Source of the DNA: Moritella sp. JT01
GTDB lineage: Bacteria > Pseudomonadota > Gammaproteobacteria > Enterobacterales > Moritellaceae
Assembly (NCBI RefSeq): GCF_001574435.1
Contig: NZ_LOCN01000004.1
Span: forward strand, 57,731 to 121,730
Direction of reading: 5' to 3'
DNA: 64,000 nt
A program made the position numbers and the translations under genes. This document shows positions 32,918 through 41,788 of the stretch, piece by piece (position 1 is the first letter of the stretch; every line of letters starts with the position of its first letter). The notes below the pieces were generated by a model. It was not told the origin of the DNA and did no database searches. It saw nothing but the letters and a program-made list of their open reading frames with translations.

Positions 32918-33958
32918 TTAGTTATCAATATTACGGACTACTGATTCAGCAATTTTCTTGGCGGTAAAGCTCGGCACTTCACCCACCACGACAATCTCAA
33001 TATCGTCTGTAATTTTAGATTGTAAACTAATTTGTCCCGATACACCTAACCCTTGACTTAAACTACCCGCTTTAGCATTGGTATTAACATAGATAGATAT
33101 ATCAACTAACCCATCAGTAAATTGCATGTAATCAATTGTTTGACCTATTCCTGCAATCTGGTGTTTGTTACTTACAATTTGTTTAAAACCATCAGGTATC
33201 CAAGCAGCTTTCCACTCTGATTTCGTTGGTTCAGGCATTAACGCTTGTGTTTGCATTGCAGATAATACTGGTGGTAATTTTACCGCATTGAGCTGCTCTA
33301 ACCAAGGCGTTACATCCGGAAATTGATACAGTGAAATAGCCATCACTTGGAACACCACTTCACCACTGTCTTTAATCATGTCAATACGCAGTGGTAAATT
33401 GGTGGTTAAATCTATCCAAATTAAATAACCAAAGCGATATTTATCATTCGGAACAACACGTACAATTTGACTTAAACGTCCTGTCACACGTGATTTTCCA
33501 CCCACATAAATCGCTTGGTATAAGCTATCATCAAGCGTCAATTCGGTGGCCATTAAATCAAATAATAACCCCGGAATAGCGGTTGATGATAACGAATAAC
33601 CCGGCTGCTCTGCTTCAAAGAAACTGGTGATATTACCACGGCGTAAATATTCACGTGGGTTACCATTTAAAGACAGTAAATGCCCAACAGACACTCCATC
33701 AATAACCCCATGACTATAACGCATAGGGGTTATTCTACCACGTTCAATTTCGACATAAGACAGATCATAATTTAACTGCTTAAACGCCGTTTTCATGTTA
33801 TCTAGCAATGCATCAGCGGATAATTTCGGTTGCCCTGATACACTATTATTAACAACTCTATTATCGACTTGCTCACTGCTTGTCGTTGCTTCACTCCATG
33901 CCAGCGGCGTAAAAAATGAAGACAACAATATCCACAAACCAACACTTTTCTTGAACAT
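32918..33958 (-). CDS. rseB: Sigma-E regulator RseB
   Basis: RseB is a periplasmic protein that binds RseA and delays its cleavage, tuning sigma-E release in response to envelope lipoprotein and LPS signals. The frame opens at 34018, inside rseA. The ATG at 33958 is preferred because it begins a clean signal peptide (MFKKSVGLWILLSSFFTPLAWSEA) and lies 13 bp after the rseA stop. The product is about 346 residues, with the MucB/RseB N-terminal lobe (GVIDGVSVGHLLSLNG) and a C-terminal lobe. Confidence 0.93.
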   Translation of the reverse strand: MFKKSVGLWILLSSFFTPLAWSEATTSSEQVDNRVVNNSVSGQPKLSADALLDNMKTAFKQLNYDLSYVEIERGRITPMRYSHGVIDGVSVGHLLSLNGNPREYLRRGNITSFFEAEQPGYSLSSTAIPGLLFDLMATELTLDDSLYQAIYVGGKSRVTGRLSQIVRVVPNDKYRFGYLIWIDLTTNLPLRIDMIKDSGEVVFQVMAISLYQFPDVTPWLEQLNAVKLPPVLSAMQTQALMPEPTKSEWKAAWIPDGFKQIVSNKHQIAGIGQTIDYMQFTDGLVDISIYVNTNAKAGSLSQGLGVSGQISLQSKITDDIEIVVVGEVPSFTAKKIAESVVRNIDN

Positions 33959-33971
33959 TACGGGCTCACTA

Positions 33972-34520
33972 TTATTGCTGGATGCGTTTTTGTAATTGAT
34001 GATCAAGTACAAATGCATTAATACGACGTACTTGTTCTACCTTTTCTTCATCCGTAAACTCTGGCTGTACTTGACGCGAATCAGGTGATTCAACACTAAA
34101 ACTGACTGGTGATGCAACACCGGCAAACGGCATCACATTAAGCGCAGGTTCAAGTCCTGTTATTGGTGCTTCAGTATTACTGTATTGCACACCCGTAATC
34201 ACCATTAACGCAACCGATGCGGCAATAGCAAATTGACCACCTGTTTTTAGCCAAGGCCGGATTACTTTCTGATAGAAAGAGCTGTCGTTTGCACTTTCTT
34301 TTGGCATTATCAGTTCCGGTTCTGCGGCGATAGCCGCTGTGATGGCACGGGTAAGATCTAAATTAACCGTTGCAGGTGTTTCACCGCGCATCACATCACC
34401 AATCATGTGGTAATGCTGCCAACTTGAAGATAATGCTTCATCCTTACCTAACTCATCAAGTAGTGCTGCATCAATATATTCATTGTCTACTAAGGAGGAT
34501 AAACGTTCTTTTTCTATCAT
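33972..34520 (-). CDS. rseA: Anti-sigma-E factor RseA
   Basis: RseA holds RpoE at the inner membrane until DegS and RseP cleave it. The N-terminal cytoplasmic sigma-binding region (KERLSSLVDNEYIDAALLDEL...WQHYHMIGDVMRGE) is clear. A membrane helix lies near residues 93-112 (QFAIAASVALMVITGVQY) and the periplasmic C-terminus is about 70 residues. It lies 42 bp after rpoE and 13 bp before rseB. Confidence 0.95.
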   Translation of the reverse strand: MIEKERLSSLVDNEYIDAALLDELGKDEALSSSWQHYHMIGDVMRGETPATVNLDLTRAITAAIAAEPELIMPKESANDSSFYQKVIRPWLKTGGQFAIAASVALMVITGVQYSNTEAPITGLEPALNVMPFAGVASPVSFSVESPDSRQVQPEFTDEEKVEQVRRINAFVLDHQLQKRIQQ

Positions 34521-34562
34521 AATTAATTACCTAAATTTACTCGTCCGTAATCTGTGTTTAAT

Positions 34563-35141
34563 TTACTGTTGAAGTAAGGGTTTTAATTTTACTTCAATCG
34601 CTTCACGCGCTCGAAAAATACGTGAGCGAACAGTACCCACTGGGCAGCTCATGACAATACTAATATCGTCATAACTCATGCCTTCCATTTCACGTAATGT
34701 TATCGCGGTACGTAATTCATCAGGTAACGCGTCAATAGCAGAAAAAATTACCGCTTTCATCTCTTCAGCCAAAATAATCCGTTCAGGTGTTGATGACTCG
34801 CGCATGCCATCATTACCTTCGTAAAACTCCGCATCTGCAGCATCAACATCATTCGCAGGCGGTCGTCTACTTTGCGCAATTAAATAATTTTTAGCGGTAT
34901 TACTGGCAATCCGATATAGCCAAGTATAAAACGCGCTATCACCTCTAAAATTAGGCAACGCACGATACGCTTTAATAAACACTTCCTGAGTCACATCGGC
35001 AACGTCACCACTGGCTGAAACGTAACGTGAGATCAGGTTCGCCACTTTCTGTTGGTATTTAGTCACCAATAAATTAAATGCGGCTTTGTCACCGCCTTGA
35101 ACTCGCTCGACTAATTGCAAGTCCGTCTCTTTTGCACTCAT
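34563..35141 (-). CDS. rpoE: RNA polymerase sigma-E factor RpoE
   Basis: RpoE is the extracytoplasmic-function sigma factor for envelope stress. The 192-residue protein has region 2 (AFNLLVTKYQQKVANLISRY...DVTQEVFIKAYRALPNFRGDSAFYTWLYRIASNTAKNYL) and region 4 with the helix-turn-helix EMEGMSYDDISIVMSCPVGTVRSRIFRARE. It heads rpoE-rseABC. A sigma-E-type promoter upstream (35199-35225) implies autoregulation. Confidence 0.98.
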   Translation of the reverse strand: MSAKETDLQLVERVQGGDKAAFNLLVTKYQQKVANLISRYVSASGDVADVTQEVFIKAYRALPNFRGDSAFYTWLYRIASNTAKNYLIAQSRRPPANDVDAADAEFYEGNDGMRESSTPERIILAEEMKAVIFSAIDALPDELRTAITLREMEGMSYDDISIVMSCPVGTVRSRIFRAREAIEVKLKPLLQQ

Positions 35142-35198
35142 TAGTAACTCATAACCTCTTATTATTCTGATGACACTAGTATTACTAATGTGTATTTT

Positions 35199-35225
35199 TC
35201 AGACTGCGTTATATAAATAAAGTTC
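35199..35225 (-). promoter_or_regulatory. Sigma-E-dependent promoter of rpoE
   Basis: On the minus strand GAACTT and TCTGA are separated by exactly 16 nt, the consensus for sigma-E promoters, ending 58 bp before the rpoE ATG. The 12-mer AAATAAAGTTCG containing the -35 is repeated 22 bp further upstream (35237-35248). Confidence 0.92.
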
Positions 35226-35340
35226 GTTTTAACGCCAAATAAAGTTCGCCATTGTGCTAATTAAATCAAAATAAGGACAAATAAATCAAAATACCTTTTT
35301 ATTGCCCGAGATTTAAAGCTTATAATGCCCTACTTAGAGT

Positions 35341-35411
35341 TATACCTAAACAACCTCAAGATGCACAACCTGCTTATCTCTGATATAGCATCTTGACGTA
35401 ACTTGGGTATA
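35341..35411. repeat. 71-bp imperfect inverted repeat upstream of nadB
   Basis: The 24-nt arms 35341-35364 and 35388-35411 match at 19 of 24 positions (outer ends TATACC / GGTATA, inner ends AAGATGC / GCATCTT), around a 23-nt loop. It ends 34 bp before the nadB ATG. Its form is like the small palindromic or MITE-like repeats common in Vibrio- and Moritella-type genomes. No second copy is in this window. Confidence 0.75.
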
Positions 35412-35445
35412 GACATAACAGCATACTACAAATAGAGCGGAAACT

Positions 35446-37050
35446 ATGAGAACAAATGCGGAATACCAAAGCGATGTACTGATTATCGGCAGTGGTGCCG
35501 CAGGACTCTCACTTGCCTTGAAACTCGCTGATCACGCTAAAGTGACAGTATTAAGTAAGAGTAGCTTAACCGAAGGCTCAACTCTCTACGCACAAGGTGG
35601 TATCGCCGCCGTTTTTGATGAAGCAGACAGTGTGGAAGGCCATGTATCCGATACCCTTGTGGCTGGTGCTGGTTTATGTGATGAAGATACCGTTAGCTTT
35701 ACAGCAAGCAGCGCGGCCGCCAGCTTAAACTGGTTAATAGATAAAGGCGCACCCTTTGATCAAGTAGCCGATGATAATGGTGAACAACATTATCACCTAA
35801 CCAAAGAAGGTGGCCATAGCCATCGCCGTATCCTGCATGCCGCCGATGCCACAGGTAAAGCAGTTCAAACCACGTTAATCGATAATGTGAGTCAACATCC
35901 GAATATCACCTTAATGGAACGCTTTAACGCGGTTGATCTTATTTCGACTAAACAGCTTAACCAAGCAACTAACCGTATTATCGGTGCGTATGTGTGGAAT
36001 CGTGACGCCGAAAAAGTTGAAGTGATTAAAGCACGCTTCGTTATTTTAGCGACGGGGGGTGCCAGTAAGGTTTATCAATATACCAGTAATCCCGATGTTT
36101 CGAGTGGTGACGGTATTGCGATGGCGTGGCGTGCAGGTTGCCGTGTTGCCAATATGGAATTCAACCAATTCCACCCTACCTGTTTATTCCACCCAGATGC
36201 GAAGAACTTCTTATTAACCGAAGCACTACGTGGTGAAGGTGCCTATTTACGTCATGCAGACGGCACCCGTTTTATGCCAAGTTTCGATGAACGTGCAGAA
36301 TTGGCTCCGCGTGATATTGTTGCCCGTGCTATCGACTTTGAAATGAAACGTCTGGGTAGTGATTGTGTGTATTTAGATATCAGTCATAAACCCGCTGAGT
36401 TCGTTATTAGTCATTTTCCGACTATTTATGAGCGTTGCTTGAAGTTAGGTATTGATATAACTACAGACCCAATCCCAGCAGTACCCGCTGCACATTATAC
36501 CTGTGGTGGTGTAATGACTGACTTAACGGGTCAAACTGATATGCGCGGTTTATACGCGATTGGCGAAGTAGCTTATACCGGTTTACACGGTGCCAACCGT
36601 TTAGCCAGTAACTCGTTATTAGAATGCATTGTGTTTGCCCACGCAGCAGCAGAAGATATCTTATCGAAGTTACACAAAAAACGTAAAGATTACCGCATTC
36701 CAGCTTGGGATGAGAGTAAAGTAACTGACTCAGATGAAGAAGTTATAATTCAACATAACTGGCATGAACTACGTTTATTTATGTGGGATTACGTCGGTAT
36801 TGTAAGAACCACTAAACGTCTAGAGCGTGCCCAACGCCGTGTGAATCTATTGCAACAAGAAATTGATGAGTACTACAGTAATTTCCGTGTCAGTAATAAC
36901 TTATTGGAATTAAGAAACCTAGTGACTGTAGCAGACTTGATCATTCGTTGCGCCCTCGACCGTAAAGAAAGTCGCGGCTTGCACTACACGCTCGACTACC
37001 CAGAACAATTCGACGAACCACAACCAACTATCTTACAGCCTAAGGTATAA
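35446..37050 (+). CDS. nadB: L-aspartate oxidase
   Basis: NadB oxidises L-aspartate to iminoaspartate, the first step of de novo NAD synthesis, using FAD. The 534-residue protein opens with the Rossmann FAD motif [16 protein letters not shown], and has the family stretches [39 protein letters not shown] and [19 protein letters not shown]. It is divergent from rpoE, as in other gammaproteobacteria. A large inverted repeat lies in its upstream region. Confidence 0.98.
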   Translation: MRTNAEYQSDVLIIGSGAAGLSLALKLADHAKVTVLSKSSLTEGSTLYAQGGIAAVFDEADSVEGHVSDTLVAGAGLCDEDTVSFTASSAAASLNWLIDKGAPFDQVADDNGEQHYHLTKEGGHSHRRILHAADATGKAVQTTLIDNVSQHPNITLMERFNAVDLISTKQLNQATNRIIGAYVWNRDAEKVEVIKARFVILATGGASKVYQYTSNPDVSSGDGIAMAWRAGCRVANMEFNQFHPTCLFHPDAKNFLLTEALRGEGAYLRHADGTRFMPSFDERAELAPRDIVARAIDFEMKRLGSDCVYLDISHKPAEFVISHFPTIYERCLKLGIDITTDPIPAVPAAHYTCGGVMTDLTGQTDMRGLYAIGEVAYTGLHGANRLASNSLLECIVFAHAAAEDILSKLHKKRKDYRIPAWDESKVTDSDEEVIIQHNWHELRLFMWDYVGIVRTTKRLERAQRRVNLLQQEIDEYYSNFRVSNNLLELRNLVTVADLIIRCALDRKESRGLHYTLDYPEQFDEPQPTILQPKV

Positions 37051-37083
37051 TTTATGGCTGGTTAGCCGTTATAAAAATAATAT

Positions 37084-37115
37084 GCAAGAAAGCAGCTATC
37101 AGGCTGCTTTCTTGC
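37084..37115. terminator. Hairpin between nadB and the DUF4442 gene
   Basis: Perfect 13-bp stem (GCAAGAAAGCAGC / GCTGCTTTCTTGC) with a 6-nt loop between two converging genes. No long T run follows on the plus strand, so efficiency is uncertain, but position and stem strength favour termination. Confidence 0.7.
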
Positions 37116-37140
37116 GTCAAGCGACGGCGTTATCAACAAC

Positions 37141-37638
37141 CTATTTTTTAGTCATACTTTTTAATGACAACATTAAGGTAAAAGCGGCTACAGGCTCATC
37201 CCCAGTACTATCTGGACAAGTGGCGATAACCTTAATCGGTCTATTTAAGCGCTCACCAGTGATCATAGCTTCCTTTACATACTGAGCGATATCGAGCCCT
37301 TGCACGCAGGTAAAGTAGGTATCCCCCTCTGCACGTTTAATAAAATCAACTTGCATCGATTTCAATGCGAAGCCCACCTTAACGCCTTTCATTTGGGTTT
37401 TGTGCATTGCAGCTAATACGCCCGTGCAGTCTGCACCACTTGCAAGTACCCCGACAAACATCGAATTCATGTGATTTTTGTTGCGTCTTTTAAATGGGAT
37501 CTTAATCGTACAAGTACGCTCATCAAGTTGATGTACTGAAGGTCTAACATAAAATAGCGAGGGTACTTTAAGTAAGGTAAATAATCGTAGAAACAGCGTG
37601 TACTTAGTCGTTTCTGAAAATAAGTTGAATAGCTTCAT
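37141..37638 (-). CDS. DUF4442 hotdog-fold thioesterase-like protein
   Basis: This 165-residue protein has the hotdog-fold pattern of DUF4442 (acyl-CoA thioesterase-like) proteins: KNHMNSMFVGVLASGADCTGVLAAM for the central helix and VGFALKSMQVDFIKRAEGDTYFTC for the following strands. Substrate is unknown. A second family member lies at 63062-63553. It converges with nadB and lies about 110 bp from the ygfX gene. Confidence 0.75.
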   Translation of the reverse strand: MKLFNLFSETTKYTLFLRLFTLLKVPSLFYVRPSVHQLDERTCTIKIPFKRRNKNHMNSMFVGVLASGADCTGVLAAMHKTQMKGVKVGFALKSMQVDFIKRAEGDTYFTCVQGLDIAQYVKEAMITGERLNRPIKVIATCPDSTGDEPVAAFTLMLSLKSMTKK

Positions 37639-37747
37639 CCGTTTAGCCCTTATAATGCATTGAAAATAAAGACTAACACGAATGAAAATGAACTTACCAG
37701 CACTGAAACAATTTTTTACACCTGATTCAAAGATATTAGTTTAGCTG

Positions 37748-38155
37748 CTACTTTAATATTTTAATGGTCCGAACTAGACGGCGATAATCAGTATCGTCGA
37801 TAGCATCACGCATTATACATAATGACTGAACGCGCCCCTTATTTAAGCTGATATAACTTAATTGAATAAAAAGATCTGCGCTACGTGAACATCGGGTAAT
37901 TGCAAATAGTTCACCCCCAGCGTCAAACTGAATATAGCCATTGGTGAAATAGGTAAAACGGGAACGGCGTAGCCAATGTTGCCTGCATTGATAACCACAC
38001 AGAGCAATAATGACTACGGAATAAACCAATTGTAGGGGTACAAGTACCAACCAAGTAAGCAGCAAACCGAGCACCAAACTATGTATTACAATACATAGCA
38101 ACAACCAGTATCTAGATGGGCGTAACGTGGCGCTACACTTTAACTCTTGAGACAA
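37748..38155 (-). CDS. ygfX: YgfX-family membrane protein
   Basis: This 135-residue protein has two close N-terminal membrane helices (about 16-50) and a soluble C-terminal half. Size, topology and position after sdhE match YgfX (CptA). In E. coli it has been described as a membrane protein paired with SdhE, with reported effects on cytoskeletal proteins. Its start overlaps the end of sdhE by 23 bp. The assignment rests mainly on context because the family is divergent. Confidence 0.75.
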   Translation of the reverse strand: MSQELKCSATLRPSRYWLLLCIVIHSLVLGLLLTWLVLVPLQLVYSVVIIALCGYQCRQHWLRRSRFTYFTNGYIQFDAGGELFAITRCSRSADLFIQLSYISLNKGRVQSLCIMRDAIDDTDYRRLVRTIKILK

Positions 38156-38384
38156 TTTTATCCATCATATAGGCTAACTCTGGGTCGCCACACTTTTCAT
38201 GACCCATTGCCCAAGCAAATAACTCGGGATCTTCGCCTTCTAACAAGCGTTGGAAAATAAATTTATCTTCATCTGATAAATCATCATAAGCTTCATCCAC
38301 AAACGGACGAAATAATACATCTAGTTCTAGCATGCCACGGCGACATGCCCAACGTAAACGCGCCTTTGAATCTAACTTAGTCAT
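38133..38384 (-). CDS. sdhE: FAD assembly factor SdhE
   Basis: SdhE helps attach FAD covalently to the flavoprotein subunits of succinate dehydrogenase and fumarate reductase. The 83-residue protein carries the RGxxE motif as RGMLE (residues 16-20) and the acidic conserved stretch DLSDEDKFIFQRLLEGEDPELFAWAMG. It overlaps ygfX and is divergent from ygfZ, the conserved arrangement. Confidence 0.95.
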   Translation of the reverse strand: MTKLDSKARLRWACRRGMLELDVLFRPFVDEAYDDLSDEDKFIFQRLLEGEDPELFAWAMGHEKCGDPELAYMMDKIVSRVKV

Positions 38385-38504
38385 TTTTATCCCTTATCCT
38401 ACAGTCCATAGGGTTATTCTATCACAAAAATAAACAAGATCTTCTAAAGACAAATGCTTGCGTTCACTCTACCATAGAGAAAACCAGCCAGAGAAGAGTA
38501 AACA

Positions 38505-39491
38505 ATGACGCAATTTAATAAACTGACCCTAGCATCAACAGACGCATTACCAAATGTGATCGTAAGCGAACTATCGCACTGGGGATTAATGACTGCAACA
38601 GGTGAGCAGCGTTTAAGTTATTTACAAGGCCAATTGACTTGTGATCTGGTGGGTTTAGAAGACCAACAAACAACTTGGGGTGGTCATTGCGATCCAAAAG
38701 GAAAACTGTGGTCAACATTCCAAGTAGCTAAAAAAGGCAATTCGTTTTATTTCATCATGCGCAAAGACGCATTGGCGATCACCCTGCCTGAACTAAAAAA
38801 ATACGCGGTATTCTCAAAAGTAGAACTGACCGATGCCTCTGCATTTTGTAACCTCTACGGTATAGCTGGCGCACAAGCTGAACAGTGGTTGAATAAGACC
38901 TTCGCAATTACTCTTGGCGAAGAAGCGGTCACTCATTTACCGAATGGTTTTGTCATGCGACTTATTGGCGATACCCCACGTTTCTTAATATTATTACAAA
39001 AAAGCGATGCCTCACTACAACAGATCAGCCAACACTTAGCAGAAGCTGCAACTGACGACGGTTCATTCTGGGATGCACTGGATATCCTCGCAGCAGCACC
39101 CATTGTAGGGACAGCAATGAGCAGCGTACAGATCCCACAAGCATTCAACCTACAAGCTTATGATGGTATTAGTTTCACGAAAGGGTGTTACACAGGACAA
39201 GAAACGGTCGCTCGCGCTAAATACCGAGGCACCAACAAACGTGCAATGGCAATCTTAACTGGTGCAACGGCAACTGAAGTAAACAGTGGTGATAACATTG
39301 AACTACAACTGGGTGAGAATTGGCGTAGTACAGGCAAGGTCAACTTAAGCTACCGTTATAGCGATGGCGTTCAGCTGATCTCGAGTGTTATGCCAAATAA
39401 CCTTGAAACAGATAGCGTGTTTAAAATTACCGATAACGAATCAAACTTAGCCTTTATGCCATTGCCTTATTCATTGGTAGAAGCAGACTAG
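38505..39491 (+). CDS. ygfZ: tRNA-modifying/Fe-S assembly protein YgfZ
   Basis: YgfZ is a folate-dependent protein needed for full activity of some Fe-S enzymes, including MiaB. The 328-residue protein has the GCVT-like N-terminus (LSYLQGQLTCDL) and the signature KGCYTGQE near residue 227, with the conserved Cys. It is divergent from sdhE-ygfX. A terminator follows at 39506. Confidence 0.95.
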   Translation: MTQFNKLTLASTDALPNVIVSELSHWGLMTATGEQRLSYLQGQLTCDLVGLEDQQTTWGGHCDPKGKLWSTFQVAKKGNSFYFIMRKDALAITLPELKKYAVFSKVELTDASAFCNLYGIAGAQAEQWLNKTFAITLGEEAVTHLPNGFVMRLIGDTPRFLILLQKSDASLQQISQHLAEAATDDGSFWDALDILAAAPIVGTAMSSVQIPQAFNLQAYDGISFTKGCYTGQETVARAKYRGTNKRAMAILTGATATEVNSGDNIELQLGENWRSTGKVNLSYRYSDGVQLISSVMPNNLETDSVFKITDNESNLAFMPLPYSLVEAD

Positions 39492-39505
39492 TACACATTA
39501 TCAAG

Positions 39506-39535
39506 CGAGGTGAAAATGCTCACCTCGTTCCTTTC
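39506..39535 (+). terminator. Rho-independent terminator of ygfZ
   Basis: CGAGGTGA / TCACCTCG stem with a 6-nt loop, then TTCCTTTC, 14 bp after the ygfZ stop. Confidence 0.8.
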
Positions 39536-39790
39536 ATAAGTCCCCACAGAATAATATAAACTACAGCATAAAACCAATAACCTACCAACCCCATGAATCA
39601 CGTTATAAAGTAATAAATACGTGCATTTTTTTAAAATAATATCAAAAACACTGACCCATATTGTACGTCAAAACATATAGTGCGCCACCTAGCTACATTC
39701 CACAAAACACTATCCTGGTCGTTTGATTACTACCCAAGAGTTACTCATATTTATATATAAATTTATTGACAATATAATTTAAGCATGATT

Positions 39791-39816
39791 AATATAATAA
39801 GGCGCCTTACTATATT
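39791..39816. promoter_or_regulatory. Predicted operator of the aldo/keto reductase gene
   Basis: A 26-bp inverted repeat with arms AATATAATAAGGC and GCCTTACTATATT has one mismatched pair. It overlaps the likely -10 region and lies 84 bp before the ATG. It matches the palindrome in front of the MFS gene at 20 of 26 positions. Confidence 0.75.
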
Positions 39817-39899
39817 TTATGCAATTATATAGGGTTGCACTATTTCAAGATTTACCAAACGCTTTTATAAAAATATAATCAATAGGTTGGAGAGTAATT

Positions 39900-40937
39900 A
39901 TGGATACTAAAACTATGTTAAAAATTGGTAATAGTCATCTTACCGTCACTCCTCAAGGCTTAGGCTGCATGGGGATGTCAGAATTTTACGGTCAAAGCGA
40001 TGATAACCACAGTAAACAACTATTGCAAAGTGCAGTTTCTGCGGGAGTAAATTTTTTTGATACTGCCGATGTCTACGGTTATGGCCGCAATGAAATACTA
40101 CTAGGTGAGTTCATCGCCACTTTACCCGACCGTACACAAATTGTAGTTGCCACTAAATGTGGCATTATCCGTGATGAACACGACTCACAAAAACGTGGTG
40201 TTGATAATAGTCGTGAATATATTATCGCATGCTGTGAGGCCAGTATTGCGCGCCTTAGCACCACGATTGATCTCTATTATTTACATCGTGTGATTGATAG
40301 TCCAGACGCTATTTTAATCGCAATGTCAGCAATGGCATCACTACTCAAAGCAGGTAAAATTAAAGCTGTCGGGCTCTCTGAAGCCAATGCAGAATATATT
40401 CGTTACGCACACCAATGCTTATTAGATTTAACCGAAGGTAAACATGGAATCAGTGCCGTTCAGTCTGAATATTCATTACTCAGTCGTGGTGTCGAGAACG
40501 ATGGTGTGCTCGATGCATGTCGTGAATTAGGTATTACATTTGTTGCATATAGCCCGATTAGCCGTGGATTATTGAGTGGCGAATTAAACACCCTTGATAA
40601 ATTAGATCATGATGATTTTCGCCGTACATTACCTCGATTTAGCGATGAAAACCTGAATCATAATAACAAATTAACCACGGCATTAACTGAGTTAGCACAA
40701 GCCAAAGCCTGCACACCAGCACAACTCGCACTCGCTTGGTTGATGCATCAGTCGCCGACAGTGATCCCTATACCAGGAACCAAACAACAAAAATACTTAC
40801 AACAAAATATCAATGCTATGCAGGTAAAGCTTGACGCTGACGAGATGAATTTGCTGAATTCACTAAGTGCTAATTTTCAAGTGCAAGGGACTCGCTATAC
40901 CGAACAAGCCATGCGCAGCTATGCCCTCAACGAATAA
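39900..40937 (+). CDS. Aldo/keto reductase
   Basis: This 345-residue NADPH-dependent oxidoreductase of the AKR superfamily has the catalytic tetrad at Asp54 (DTADVYG), Tyr59, Lys86 (ATKCG) and His129 (YYLHRV), and the cofactor-binding region VIPIPGTKQQKYL near the C-terminus. N-terminal LGCMGMSEFYG is typical of the YajO/perakine-reductase-like branch. A GGAGAG ribosome site precedes the ATG. It is the first gene of a plus-strand cassette with MarR, MFS, CMD-like and tautomerase genes. Reduction of reactive aldehydes or ketones is plausible, but the substrate is unknown. Confidence 0.9.
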   Translation: MDTKTMLKIGNSHLTVTPQGLGCMGMSEFYGQSDDNHSKQLLQSAVSAGVNFFDTADVYGYGRNEILLGEFIATLPDRTQIVVATKCGIIRDEHDSQKRGVDNSREYIIACCEASIARLSTTIDLYYLHRVIDSPDAILIAMSAMASLLKAGKIKAVGLSEANAEYIRYAHQCLLDLTEGKHGISAVQSEYSLLSRGVENDGVLDACRELGITFVAYSPISRGLLSGELNTLDKLDHDDFRRTLPRFSDENLNHNNKLTTALTELAQAKACTPAQLALAWLMHQSPTVIPIPGTKQQKYLQQNINAMQVKLDADEMNLLNSLSANFQVQGTRYTEQAMRSYALNE

Positions 40938-40996
40938 TGATTAAATATACTCACGATAACATGGCCACTATATTCTCCATCTATATGGTTAATTGA

Positions 40997-41036
40997 CATA
41001 TAATAAGGTCATATACAATATAAGACGTAATATATT
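40997..41036. promoter_or_regulatory. Predicted operator half-sites before marR-type gene
   Basis: The half-site CATATAATAAGGT (40997-41009) and GACGTAATATATT (41024-41036) match arms of the two palindromes elsewhere in the cassette (11 of 13 and 12 of 13 positions) but are 14 bp apart instead of abutting. They lie 12-51 bp before the regulator's start, so autoregulation is possible. Confidence 0.55.
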
Positions 41037-41047
41037 AGGACATGATA

Positions 41048-41536
41048 ATGGATAACAAGAACGGATTAATGAGCCCCAAGTATGTAACGCTATGTAAAGA
41101 AGCTAAAAAAAGAAACATGGATAGTGAAGCGATTGCTTTACTGGGTCAATTTTTTACCCTTAGCGCCGCATTAACAGATATGTGCGTTAATAATCTTAAT
41201 CAATTTGAGTTACTTGAAGGTCGTTTTGTTTCAATGCTTATGATTAATGATAAAGAGTCTGCAGCACCACACGAGATCTCAACCTTAACCGGTTTAACCA
41301 GAGCATCGATCACGTCAACGATTGACTCTCTTGAAACACGCGGTTTCGCAGTGCGAGAAGCATCAAGAACAGACCGACGTTCACTGACGGTTAAGTTAAC
41401 CGCAGAAGGTAAAGCAACTTTAGATCAAACCGTCACATCTCAGCTTAACTGGTTAGCAGGATTAACGAGCTCATTAGATGAAAATGAAAAAGCCGCATTC
41501 AAATCAATCCTAACAAAGATAAGCAATAACATGTAA
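41048..41536 (+). CDS. MarR-family transcriptional regulator
   Basis: This is a winged-helix regulator of the MarR type. A helix-turn-helix (PHEISTLTGLTRASITSTIDSLETRG, about residues 75-100) is followed by the beta wing with SRTDRRSLTVKLT, containing the family DxR motif. MarR proteins bind palindromes as dimers and are released by phenolic or electrophilic ligands or by Cys oxidation. One Cys pair candidate is present near the N-terminus. The frame opens at 41042, but AGGA is 7 nt before the ATG at 41048, which is preferred (162 residues). It probably controls the flanking cassette genes. Confidence 0.9.
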   Translation: MDNKNGLMSPKYVTLCKEAKKRNMDSEAIALLGQFFTLSAALTDMCVNNLNQFELLEGRFVSMLMINDKESAAPHEISTLTGLTRASITSTIDSLETRGFAVREASRTDRRSLTVKLTAEGKATLDQTVTSQLNWLAGLTSSLDENEKAAFKSILTKISNNM

Positions 41537-41694
41537 ACGGGCTAGGCGTGAAAGACCGTCTATCTACGATAAAATAGTGGTACCCATCCATCAAACCAAC
41601 ACACTATCAGTCAACATATTAAGATCTACGCATACATAGGGATACCCACGCCATAACACTAGACTTTACAAATCACGATGGCAATAGTCATAAA

Positions 41695-41720
41695 CATATA
41701 GTACGTCGACGTACTATATT
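41695..41720. promoter_or_regulatory. Predicted operator of the MFS-CMD-tautomerase operon
   Basis: A perfect 24-bp palindrome (41696-41719; arms ATATAGTACGTC and GACGTACTATAT) lies 69 bp before the MFS ATG. It shares 20 of 26 positions with the palindrome at 39791. The perfect symmetry and lack of a T run argue for a dimeric protein-binding site, not a terminator. Confidence 0.8.
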
Positions 41721-41788
41721 CAAGCATACTATACGCGTACATACTTAAATAAGTAAACTAAATCTCAAATGGATATTAGGGGAATATA

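Larger units (their letters stand above)
35142..35445. other. 304-bp divergent intergenic region between rpoE and nadB
   Basis: From the rpoE side it holds the sigma-E promoter (35199-35225), a second copy of its -35 block (35237-35248), and a 71-bp inverted repeat (35341-35411) just before nadB. A TATAAT at 35321-35326 could be a nadB -10, but no good -35 is at the right distance. Confidence 0.7.
39492..39899. other. 408-bp intergenic region before the accessory cassette
   Basis: It contains the ygfZ terminator (39506-39535), a degenerate copy of the cassette operator (39674-39699), a TTGACA at 39766-39771 with TATAAT-like sequence from 39789, and a 26-bp inverted repeat (39791-39816) overlapping that -10 region. 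The rest is AT-rich with no coding signal. Confidence 0.7.

Noticed and set aside
35302..35326. nadB promoter with TTGCCC and TATAAT
   Set aside because: The spacer is only 13 nt, too short for a normal sigma-70 promoter, so only the -10 is mentioned.
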